Positions 25,161 to 35,329 of a stretch of 64,000 nucleotides of DNA are shown here, piece by piece (positions within the stretch are counted from its first letter, which is position 1; every line of letters begins with the position of its first letter). A model generated the notes under the pieces. It worked only from the letters and a program-made list of their open reading frames with translations, was not told the origin of the DNA and ran no database searches. The translations under genes and the position numbers were made by a program. This DNA is from Lepas anatifera (Eukaryota > Arthropoda > Thecostraca > Lepadidae): contig JAOTON010001253.1 of assembly GCA_034440635.1 (NCBI GenBank), positions 62,001-126,000 of the forward strand. The letters run 5' to 3'.

Positions 25161-25537
25161 GGGGGAACGCGGAGCCTCAGAGTGCGCACTTTACCATCAA
25201 CTTTTCACCCAAAGGGCGCCTATGGTATTCGGTTTTCGATTGCCGTCATTTTGGTGGATCATATTTTTAACAACGTTCTATCCCTCCCTCCCCCAGCCAT
25301 AACAGTTTGTACCAGCCAAGCAAGATGCCTATTTGGCGTGATATTTGAAACGATGAATTGCTAAACAGTTCAGTCCACACTTTTTCGGCACCTCTTGAAA
25401 AATCTGTAACTGCCACTAGGTCATGGAGAAATGCAAGACACTTGGGAAGATGCAACAGCTGAACATAAAGGTACATATCTGAGGATTTTCTATTAGTCAA
25501 GAGGGGTTAAGTTTATTTTAATATCAAATATGATAAG

Positions 25538-25885
25538 TTGTTAAGATGTTCCCTGGCCTCTCCCCTCGAATCCGGAAATGTAAAAAACACTGAAGATTAT
25601 ATATTCGGGCACAGCCCTTCATCAGAATCGTGGAGTAAATATCAATAATTCTCAGTCCTAGTATAGCAAGACCTCGAATTCTGGCTCCAGACCTCGAATT
25701 CGAGGTCTGGCTATACTAGGACTGAGAATTATTGATATTTACTCCACGATTCTGATGAAGGGCTGTGCCCGAATATATAATCTTCAGTGTTTTTTACATT
25801 TCCGGATTCGAGGGGAGAGGCCAGGGAACATCTTAACAACTCATCATCATGCTCCTCGCCGCAGCACTTCAAAACTTATCAACGT
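25538..25885. mobile_element. Hairpin element, copy 1, with 14-bp target duplication
   Basis: Two arms of about 145 bp are near-perfect inverted copies around a short centre near 25690. One end carries an extra 45 bp or so beyond the arm, ending in ...CTTATCAACGTT (25885). The element is flanked by TCAAATATGATAAG at 25524-25537 and again at 25886-25899, a perfect 14-bp direct repeat. Each arm contains the CTGATGAAGGGCTGTGCCCG motif, on opposite strands. No protein is encoded. The second copy (53455-53772) is inserted in the opposite orientation. Confidence 0.85.
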
Positions 25886-25899
25886 TCAAATATGATAAG

Positions 25900-26557
25900 C
25901 ATCATTTTGCCTTTCCACGTGGGCAAGATTCGTAAGATAATGATGAGAGGACATTGCAAATAATCGCAGCGAGTGTGAACCTGGTCTGTGCGCTGTCCCA
26001 GAAAATTATATCAGCGGAAAAGCTTTTACATTGTAGGCAACACAAACCGGACTTTAACCCACATTATTAATTGCTCCTAAAAATAATGTTTGAACCAGAT
26101 GGCAGACTCAAGGAGAAATAATGAAAGTTGAAACGTTAAGATAAACACAGAATAAAGTATGTGGGCATTTTCTATCGACCTTTATCTATATTCTTCAATT
26201 CATCAGCATGGGAGAATTGCTCTTGTGCGTGAGATTTCGAGAGGTGTTAAGATAATTTTGGTAGCCATGTGATTGAATGCTGAAATAGATCATGGCAGGA
26301 ATAGGCATGTGTGATTTGTGAGATCAATGGGACCTACTAGAATAAAAAGAAAACAGTTCAACGTGTCCAAGTACTCTCTTGATAAATTGATAACTTTTTT
26401 TCGTTTATTGGCTGTGATTTGCGGGTTTAATGATTATGTGCAGTGTTCAGATTGAAGTGAAAAGACCATTCAGATTGATAAAACGAGTATATTTTGTCAC
26501 TGACCATCCACTTATACCATCAACCATCGTCTTCAGGTCAAGTTCAGGATTCATCAT
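25900..26557. other. AT-rich intronic stretch, nothing recognised
   Basis: No exon, repeat end or motif is seen between the hairpin element and the TTAA MITE. Confidence 0.4.
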
Positions 26558-26561
26558 TTAA

Positions 26562-27010
26562 AGGGAATGTGGCACCTTGGTCGAATCCTGAAATTTAGTG
26601 CAATTAGGCGTACTTTTATTCAAAAATAATGAAACCACTCATGATTTCTCTGAAAAATGTACAATAAGCTCAATATTTGGTTTTTAAAAATACTCCTCTG
26701 GAAAAAGAAATAAATATCAGACTGTGGATGATGTCACGGTCTGGCAACCACTAACATACTTGAAACGCTTCAAGGGCTTCGATTGGCTGATGCTCATCGT
26801 AACGTCAGCATATGTCGTCACCCCAGTAACTCACAACAATGGCCGCCGGCGACGGGGGGCTGAGGGGGCTGGTGTCAGGTAAGTTTTAGCTTTTTTCTAC
26901 GGAAATATCGAGTTCCAAGACAAATGAAATATGGAGTACCGGGTTTTCCGACCTGCTTTACAACTTGGCTATCTCAGTTAAAATCACGTTGTGAAGGTGC
27001 CACATTCCTT
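26562..27010. mobile_element. TTAA-flanked MITE, family 1, copy 1
   Basis: The element begins AGGGAATGTGGCACCTT and ends in the inverted form AAGGTGCCACATTCCTT, flanked by TTAA on both sides (26558-26561 and 27011-27014). The copy at 33478-33923 is alignable over its whole length, including 'GCTTCGATTGGCTGATGCTC' and 'ACGGAAATATCGAGTTCC'. TTAA duplications with about 17-bp terminal inverted repeats are typical of piggyBac-type non-autonomous elements. There is no transposase. Confidence 0.88.
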
Positions 27011-27027
27011 TTAAGAGAAGAGGTGAG

Positions 27028-28460
27028 CGTGCACTGTGCATGCCCAAATCGAGACACAGCCGTCCTCCCGATGGACAGACCGCGCAGAAATACGTCCTCG
27101 TCGCGTTTGATTTCGCGCACGCGTACGACGTAGTGGACCACCACCTGCTACGAGTTCGCCTGCTGGAGATGGGGCTGTCAAATTGCACGGTGGCCTGGAT
27201 TTGGCAGTGGCTCCGGGACCGAAGAGTCAAGGTGGAACTAAATGGCGTGCTTTCCAGTGAGTGCATTTTCCGAACTGGCCTGCCGTAAGGAAGTGTCTTA
27301 TCGCCAGTTTTATTTTTTATGGGCGGCTCGGCTGGTAGACGCACTCCGCGCGGTTCCCGGATGCTCCCTTACATGTACGCCGATGATACGGCGACTCTCT
27401 GCACGGGCAACAACATCCAAGTCGTCAAGGACCAGGCGCAATAAAGCTGCTGCTGGCACCCTCGTGAAGTGGACCCGACAGCACAAAATGGTGGTATCAG
27501 GAGCCAAGATCCAAGTACTGGTGATGGCTCAGTGGGCCAGATACGCCGATCCCTTCAGTTTTAAGGTCGACGGGAAGTCTGTCACTGCTGGAGACACCCT
27601 ACAGCTACTTGGCGTCACCATTGATCGGCTCCTCCATTTCGGTCCACACTGTAAGAGACTGTGGGAGAAGGTCCGCCCCGTATCTCCCACCTACGTCAAC
27701 TGTCCGGCTGCAACTGGGGGCTGCACGAACAGCACCTCCGAACCGTCGCTACTGGCTACGTGAGAGGAGCGATGGAGCAAGCGGCCGCAGCGTGGCTCCA
27801 CGCCACACCGCCATTTCATGTCGAGCTGCTGGAACGCAAAATGAGAGCGTCGGCGCGTATCATCACAGGATGCACGCGCCCCACCCCCAGCCGAGGTAAG
27901 ACTCCCCGCGTAGCGGCTAGAAGGAGGGTACTCGCGACCCGACTGCTGGTGAAAGTCCATGCGCTGCCACCTGAAGACCCTCTGTGAAGACGTGCGGAGG
28001 CGACAGCGCCCTCTCGACTCTCCTCGGTGACCGGGTGGCGGCAGGTGGGCAGAGAGATGTGGGATCAAGCAGGCATCTCCCTCCCCATGGAGCCTCTCCT
28101 TCCTCGACGTCTTCCACCGTGGGTATCAGGAGAGTGAGTCACATTTCAACTAGACGTGGGCCCACTGACATCAGGAGCGCCACCTGTCCGGAAGAAGCGA
28201 GTAGCTCTCCTCCACCTCGCTTCCCTGACTCAATGTGCCACATGGGTGTGGACCGACGGGTCAGTGCACGGAGGGGTCACGAGCGGGGAAGCTGGGTCTT
28301 TATCGAGTCACCAGACGGAGCCCAGCATGAGCTCAGGCGACCAGCAGGCTCGCTCTGCTCGAGTTTTCAGGCTGAGATGGTAGCCCTCCAAACTGCCTGT
28401 GTCTTCCTACTGGACCACTCAGTGCACACAGAAGATCCGGTCATCTTCAGCATGGCCCGC
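27028..28460 (+). pseudogene. Non-LTR retrotransposon fossil (RT plus start of RNase H)
   Basis: Translation over shifting frames gives a reverse transcriptase: motif A VLVAFDFAHAYDVVDHH, then FRTGLP followed by a stop codon (TAA at 27286-27288) where Gln is expected, then GSVLSPVLF. Motif C is MYADDTATL, then come DTLQLLGVTIDRLLHFG and a thumb-like HLRTVATGYVRGAMEQAAA. Further on, an RNase H start is seen: WVWTDGSVHGG and SSFQAEMVALQTA. Several frameshifts and the stop kill the gene. It is 5'-truncated just after the TTAA MITE. It breaks off at 28460, before the third RNase H Asp, where an opposing element begins. Confidence 0.85.
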
Positions 28461-28482
28461 CAAGGTGACGACGTATTATAGA

Positions 28483-28745
28483 AATAAAATGGCTTCAATG
28501 TCTGTAGATAAGACAGCGAATCGGTAAAAATCGCAAACTTCCTCACCATCAGCTTAGACACCTGGTCCAAACAGCAAAAAAATGGTGTGCAGCTCTGAAG
28601 TAAAAATGGATCATTCGTAAGGCAAACTAGAAAACTTCTCAACATCGTCACCAACAAATGCACGTCCTGTGCCATTGTCACTTTCTTTTGCAACCGTCTT
28701 TATAGAAACAGACATGATTTTCGAACGGCTCCGCACGCAAGTTCA
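28483..28745 (-). pseudogene. RNase H fragment of a second retrotransposon
   Basis: On the minus strand three RNase H motifs occur in order: FYKDGCK (usually YTDGSK), then after a frameshift GTGRAFVGDDVEKFSSLP, a stop and SIFTSELHTIFLLF, then KFAIFTDSLSYLQTL. The Asp, Glu and Asp of the catalytic set are therefore still visible. The fragment stops at about 28483, tail to tail with the plus-strand fossil. It looks like a Jockey/I-type element and could belong to the same family as the RT at 33930-34800. It is not functional. Confidence 0.75.
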
Positions 28746-29394
28746 TAAATTACTGGCGCGTCGGTTCAGGAGGCAAATTTTTGCTTTCTTGGAGTAGGTC
28801 TGTGTTCGTGTTTGAGCTATGGTTCAATAACAGCTGCTTCATGTGGTTCTACGAGATTGCTGTCGATACCAGGCTGCAGGGGTCTAAAAACTTGCCGATC
28901 TACCTACGCCGTCGGCGACCCTATCATCTTTTGGTTGGCGACCCAGCAACCGTCTCAAACTCTGATTCCATCTGTTTTCCTATGATTTTAGCTTCCACCA
29001 TCCGCTCCTGCTTCTAAATATGCTTATCCTCTCCACTGTCTCCACCCGTCATCGTAATACATACAGTGCCCATCAAAATCTATTGGATGAAGTCTGCCAG
29101 TTCCTTTGGCCAAGAATGGGCAGAATCTACTTCGACAAAGAGCCAAGTTAGCCTTCGTTTCCCGGCTTGTTTGGCGTTTCTGAAAGACAGCTTGGCTACA
29201 ACGGGGCATCTTTGGCCGATTACATCTGGTATCATCACCGCCCTTAGTTGCTGCTAGTCTATGCTAGTTATGTTTCTTCTTATTACAATTTTTGGTTCCA
29301 ATTTTATGAAAAACGACTGAAATCACCTGGTACTTTAGATGATGCCATCTCCCTGTACCGGATTTATGTACTAGTTTTAAGTTCAAACTAGAAT

Positions 29395-29530
29395 GTACTA
29401 GAATCTGTCACGAGTCGGTACCAAGTCGGTGATTTTCATTTTTTTCTATAGGCGACCAATGGGCGACCAAGTCGGCCGAAACCGCCGACTTGCGTGGTCG
29501 CCTGGTCGCCGGTGGTCGCCCTGGTACATT
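29395..29530. repeat. GGTCGCC-rich short repeat block
   Basis: Several GGCGACC/GGTCGCC units and an inverted pair AAGTCGGCCGAAACCGCCGACTT occur within about 100 bp. Related GGCGACC segments occur near 28915, 33280-33320 and 48600. The family and ends are unknown. Confidence 0.35.
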
Positions 29531-32500
29531 TTCGGTGTCTGCGGCCTTCAGAACGAGCGCGGCGCGGGCTGCCGCTAATATTTTTGCATTATTGTTGGAA
29601 GGAGTGGGCGCCGTTTTTGACGACTGGTGTTCAATTTGTTAAATCCAAGGGGCTAAATCAAGATGTGCGTTTATCATAGACGGTCCGTGCAATCTAGGTG
29701 GGTTTTGGAGTCTACTTGCAATGATGTTTCCTTGTTTTGCTTTATCGCGAAAAGTCTCAGAAGGAAAAACAACTTGAATACAAGTGGTGCATGTTTAAAA
29801 CCTTTTCAACCACAATCACGCTAAAATATCATCGTAAACATTGTTGTAAAGTCACACATTCCAAAGGGCGTGGATTTCCTAAATGATTTTTGGGGTGCCT
29901 AATTATGAGACTATCCATAACAAGTATACTGTTTTTGATACCACCATGTTCTTGCCTTATACCAGTGTGCAAAGTATGGCATTTTCGTCGAGATCTTGTC
30001 GGTGCGAGTGCCCTTGGAGACAGGACCGACTGGTGCAAATTTTATCAACCTGGTGCGAACTTGCGAGGTTAGTGACACTTAAACCAAACAAATAATGGCT
30101 GAATGGCTATTAAGACACAGGAGGGGGCCTTATAAAAATTCCTTAACTAACTGACTAATGATTGAGGTAGCATTGGATTGTAGGGGTAGGAATGGGTGCA
30201 TTTTTTCCCTGGTATGTGCCAGATTGGTGCAAATTTTTGGAGGCTGGTGATGCGAGAATTTTAGATGGCTGGTGCGACTCGTCTGGCATGCTGCCGTACT
30301 TTGCAGACTGGGCCTTATAGCTGGACATATAACTGGGTGACCAAGTAGGTCTGTTATTTATAAATTTTAAAGTCCCTGAAATGAGAAATAGGACAATTTT
30401 AAGGATGCTCTTAGTAGGCACAGAAAATAACTTGAGCTTTCATTTGGGGTGCCACAGCAGTGACAGGTCCAAGGGAACCCTGAACTCGAGTTCAGGACCC
30501 CTTAAGTTTTAAAGGATTAAGGGCGGCCTGAGGAAAAGAGTACCCCAAAACTGATTAAACCAGGTCTGTGAGGCAGAAAATACCTTGCTACTGCCCCCAC
30601 CACTAGAATACAAATGATGGGGCTACAGATGGAGCTTTGAAGTTTAGAAGTTGTGAAAAATGGCATTAAAGGTGCTGAAAACAGGTTTTGTTGTGCTAGG
30701 TTGGCTCACATCATGTTCTGTATGGCCATATGTCTTGGTCTGTATATATTATTATCTCAAGTGGCAATAGAAATCAAATATTAAAAAACTTTTTTATTGT
30801 TTCACTAGGTATCTATTAATTGATTTTGTATATGACTAGTGTTTTATTTACTCAGATGCACCAAGACATGTGAATGATCATAATAAACATATTGAGCTTC
30901 AATATTTGAAGCAGGGTATAAAGTATGATTTCCTGTTTCTGCTTCAAAGATAAATTTCCTCTAAAATTTTAAGAACAGAAATAAGCCAGGTAGAAAGAAC
31001 AAAAGTTTGTTTCATGGCCTAAAATATTGTTCTGGAAAATGGTCTCATGCATTCCCATAATTGAGAATGGGTGTTCTCATCTATGGGTCAAGCATTCCCA
31101 TTTATGGCACTGTTACCATTTTTAAGTCACACCAACCACAGTTTTCTCCCACTGATTGATGATGATAGCCACCCTTTTGGGTGAAGTGTGCCCTTTTGGT
31201 TGACAGCATGCAATCTCAGAGGGCTGCCCCGTACTAAAATCCTAGATCCATCTCTGTGCATTGGTAACCCATAAGGGATATAAATGTGCATTCCTGCACA
31301 GCACAAATATGTGATAACCATTTCCAATTTGCCAGAAGACTCCACTGCAAGGACAATGGTCCAATCCAAGTCTGCCAAACATAGAATAAGCTGTGTCTTT
31401 TGCGCAGATGGATGCACACTGGGTGATCAAGGTGTGTGTGTATGTTTTTTAACTGACTGATTATATGCATCCAAGTTTCTGATAATATCTTGTATTTTTT
31501 GTCACAAGAAAGTTGAATCGTTTTGTTTTCTCTAGTATGGATGAAATATGGAAGCACTGCCACAGAGGTACAGCAGAAATATCACAGAGAGATTGTGTCC
31601 ACCACAAAAGAACAGGTTGCTGAAATGCAAACTGTTCTTCTCAGTACCCAATCCTGGTCAAAATAGGTCATCAGCAACTATTCTGGAAACTTTTTCAGTC
31701 CTGATTATTAATGCTAAAATGCATCAATTAAGAGCTTTGGAAATAGTTATCATGGGAATGATGTCATGGAAAGAAAACAAGGTTATTCCCAAGAGACAGC
31801 ATTGCTATTGCTTTGAGTAGAACCATGTTCAACAATGGAGCGAAAATTGGGCCTCATCTTAGCAATGGTTGATATTTTCCACTGCACTTCTGAGGAAATG
31901 TTGCCAATGAATAATGTTTGAATTATTTATTTGAAATGTTACAGGAATTTATCTGATTTCTGGCGCCTCAAGGTGAAGAATCACAAGTATTTCACGACGC
32001 ATGTATGTACATGAAAACATTTTTCTCTAGTTAAATGAAACATCGGAACTGTTTCTGAGGCTCTTTTTAAGGTGCTGCAAACCCTTTTATTTGTCTCTAA
32101 GATAAGGCCTAACAATTTTTCACATGGATGGACACAAAATAAAACCATTATTGATGAGAGAACAACAATGGTGCATCAATCATGGTTGTATCTTGCTTGG
32201 TATAGAAGTGATGGGCGAAAATGTTAATGCCCAGGGGCGCTCCCACGGAATTTTTACAGGGGAACGGACCCGGGCTGGTGCTGACCGGGGCAGGGGAATT
32301 GTGAGCATATTTGGTACCTGACAGCATTAATGATGATGAACCGAAAATGTTGGGGAGACCTCCCCCTGGTTGGCCAACAAGAGGATGCGTAGGTACCCCG
32401 TCCCACCGCTTTCGGCGCCCATTTAATTGCCCTTGTGTACGGGCAGTGTATCATCTTTGACCTCGATTGACCTCCAAACAGACTTAGCCTAAGATTAGTG

Positions 32501-33477
32501 GGCACTATCGATACCTATTCATGACTGCGTAGTGCGTATAAATGACTGATCACTATCCAACATTGGCTTTTAGGTCCGACATATCACGCCCAATGCGAGC
32601 GTTCTTCCTATAATAACTTGAAGCTACGTGATAACATCCCCAATATTCAGTGTCCTGTTGCGCCCTAGCCTTTGAAATGATATGAAAATGGATGTTGCCT
32701 TAGTGAAAGAGCTGGTCCGGCTCTGTCGAATAGCGTTGAGAAAGTGGTTCCGGCTATTTTGCGTACGGAGATAAGCAAGGTTTTATAGAGCACTGCATTT
32801 GATACATTTTGACGTATATGAATTATTCCCCTCTGGTGATCACAGGATTAACCTTCCGCAAAAATTCTGGGAGTAACGCCGACTGCATTTCCGACGACCT
32901 TTCTATCGCTTTTTCCGCTTCTATCTTTCTTTGTTTCCGAGATCGAGGGTGTCATTTTTAACCCCTCCCACCAGGGGGGTGGGTCATTGGTGATTCATGC
33001 TGGCCACCGGGGCTAGGGTTAAGGACTAGCATGTATAATTTTGTTGCTTTCAGATCATAACTTTGACTTTAATACTGAATTATAATCTCATGAAATCACT
33101 TAGGTAATGACTTGATTCTGGCTTAGGTCATCGATGTCGAGAAACCCGATCTATATTTTATAGGTTTTTTATATCTATATTTTATCGGAACCTTCCCCCT
33201 TGCACTCGCCAGTGCTTCCCTATAGCCATATTTATACCACTTTTAAGACCGATTTTGTAATACATGTAGTATTAGGTTCGGCGACCATCTAAGAAGCTTG
33301 GATTTTAGTCGGCGACCACAAGCTCACTTTTTAGACCCCTGCCAGCCTGTGCCAGCCAGGCACAGACTCTCACTCCCTTGTGACGGGTTCCAACACGTGA
33401 GCCACTGTCTATCTGGCAGAGGTAGGCGTCGCCAAAAAAATGTTTGGTATGTGGGGCGTGTTGGTGACTGATTTTAA

Positions 33478-33923
33478 AGGGAACGTGGCACCTTGGTAAA
33501 ATCCTGGAATTTTGTGTAATTAGGCGTACTTTTAGCCGAAAATAATGAAATCACTCATGATTTCTCTGAAAAATGTACAACAAACTCAATACTTTGATTT
33601 TTTAAATACTCCTCTAGGAAAACAAATAAATATCTGCCTCTGGATGATTCATGATCTGGCAACCCTTACCATACTCGAAACACTTCAAGGGCTTCGATTG
33701 GCTGATGCTCATCGTGATGTCAGCATATGTCGTCACACCAGGAGCTCACAACAATGGCCCCCTGGCGAGAGGTACATGAGAGGTACATTTCGGGTAGGTT
33801 TTAGTTTTTCTACGGAAATATCGAGTTCCAAGACAAATGATATATAGAGCACCTGGTTTTCCGATTTGCTGTACAACTTGGCTATCTCAGTTAAAATCAC
33901 GTTCTAAAGGTGCCACATTCCTT
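33478..33923. mobile_element. TTAA-flanked MITE, family 1, copy 2
   Basis: The ends are AGGGAACGTGGCACCTT and AAGGTGCCACATTCCTT, with TTAA at 33474-33477 and 33924-33927. It matches the copy at 26562-27010 in the same orientation across the full 446 bp. No coding frame is present. Confidence 0.88.
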
Positions 33924-33929
33924 TTAATG

Positions 33930-34197
33930 GCTTAATGCAAAGCGAGTATCTTACTGCGCATTTGTGGCGGTATTTCATTAATTTCCACTAGCATGCTTAT
34001 TATGGATGAAGCTTGGAACGCCCCTGTTACTATTCTGATAGCGTGATGACGGACATATCGATAATCTTTTTCGCGGACTAAGGAGCGGCCTCATACACAA
34101 CACAGCCGTACTCGATCTTCGAACGAATAAGTGATCTATACAGCATAAGAAGCTTATAACGTAGCGTATAACGATGAGCGTATAACGTGCGCATAAC

Positions 34198-34260
<63 letters not shown>

Positions 34261-34800
34261 CGATAAGCGTATAACGTGTATAGCATGAGAAACATTTCTC
34301 TATCCGCACGGTATCTCATCCTCGTCAACACCTTCAGTATTTTCAGCGTATCGAAACATTTTTTTGCGGAAATCCTTCAGGTGTGGCACATATGAAAGCT
34401 TATCGAGTGTGAGCCCGATAAATCTGGTTTCTGCTACAACGTCGCTCGGATTTCCGCGAATTTACAACATCGGGTATTCAGTCTCAATGTCTATTATAGA
34501 AGTGCATGCACTTTGTCTTTGAACTTGAAAATTTCAGTCCATCGCGTGTGATCCATTGCTGCAATATGTCAAGGCCAAGCTGCAGCCGCCTCTGCGCAGC
34601 TGCTGTAGTAGACGCTGTCACACATATTGTGAAGTCTTCAACGAAAAGCACATGACGTATGTTTGCGGGAAGTGTCTGCAATATCATTGGTCATAACTGC
34701 AAACAAGGCTATGAAAATCACAGAATCCTGGGCTATGCTACTCTGTTGCTGATACCAATCCGATACGACTGAGTTTACGCGAAATCTAAAATACCTGTTT
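33930..34800 (-). pseudogene. Jockey-like reverse transcriptase fossil
   Basis: On the minus strand, with frameshifts, the motifs appear in this order: VNSVVSDWYQQQ, SSIAQDSVIFIALFAVMTND (motif B, normally QGSVLS), HVLFVEDFTI (motif C, normally FVDD or YADD, with the first Asp replaced by Glu), then AAAQRRLQLGLDILQQW. Next come GLKFSSSKTKCMHF, FIGLTLDKLSYVPHLKDF, YRSLIRSKIEYGCVVYEAAP, RYVRHHAIRIVTGAF and SMLVEINEIPPQMRSKIL. This is the fingers-to-thumb part of a non-LTR RT. It is interrupted by an (AT)n tract and ends almost against the MITE at 33923. Confidence 0.85.
34199..34258. repeat. (AT)n microsatellite inside the RT fossil
   Basis: An AT tract of 60 bp is flanked by repeated 'gcgtataacg' segments. 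It splits the RT fossil between its thumb and C-terminal parts and so expanded after the element died. Confidence 0.92.
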
Positions 34801-34864
34801 TTCGGAATATTAGAAATAAACTACCCCAAGTGGCCTCGCAGGCCAAGTCCAAAGAGTTTCTGCA

Positions 34865-34978
34865 GAAAGCCCTTGGATAGCAAAGGCGCCCCCAAGAGAT
34901 GATGGCGCCCCCTGGGGAGGAAGGCGCCCCCTCCAGAAAATCTTGCACCACTTCTCGGAAATGGAATCCGCCGTCTCT
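34865..34978 (-). repeat. Fragment of the GGCGCC-array family (right terminus)
   Basis: It contains GGCGCCCCC units and ends GGAATCCGCCGTCTCTG, the inverted form of the repeated terminus CAGGGACGGCGGATTCC seen at 21238. It also shares the 'GCACCACTT' segment next to that terminus. It looks like the other end of the element that gave rise to the 21238-23880 array, and it directly borders the target duplication of the 34992-39385 element. Confidence 0.6.
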
Positions 34979-35076
34979 GAAATCATCCACGCATAGGCGT
35001 AGGAACCGGGGGGCCAGGGGGCCACTGGCCCCCCACTTTTCTGTGGGGGCCCCACAGAAAAGTGGCATTGATATGA

Positions 35077-35264
35077 GGGGGATGAGGTGGCTTAGTGGAT
35101 AGCACCCTTGTCTTCTAAGCCACCGGTCCCGGGTTCAAGTCCCGGCGGAGACTCTAAATAAGTCGATCTGATTCCCAAAATCCCTTCCAACAGGGTGAGA
35201 GTTGGCGACGCCGTATGACCCTGGCAGTTGGTGCGTCGTTAAACCCCAACAATTATTATATTAT
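35077..35264 (+). repeat. tRNA-derived SINE, family 1, complete copy
   Basis: The head folds in the mind like a tRNA: GGATGAGGTGGCTTAGTGGA (box A), a loop with TCT in the anticodon place, and GGTTCAAGTCCC (box B), which suggests a tRNA-Arg ancestor. The body contains GTTGGCGACGCCGTATGACC and a TTATTATATTAT-type tail. GGCATTGATATGA flanks both sides (35064-35076 and 35265-35277), a perfect 13-bp target duplication, so this is a complete, fairly young retroposed copy. It lies inside the hAT-like element. Confidence 0.9.
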
Positions 35265-35329
35265 GGCATTGATATGAAAATACCAGCAACTGTAACATAA
35301 AACAAGAAACCCAAACGGACCATATAGCT

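Noticed and set aside
25538..25885. Hairpin as an assembly artefact (false palindromic join)
   Set aside because: A second copy with its own target duplication lies at 53455-53772, so the hairpin is a true repeated element.
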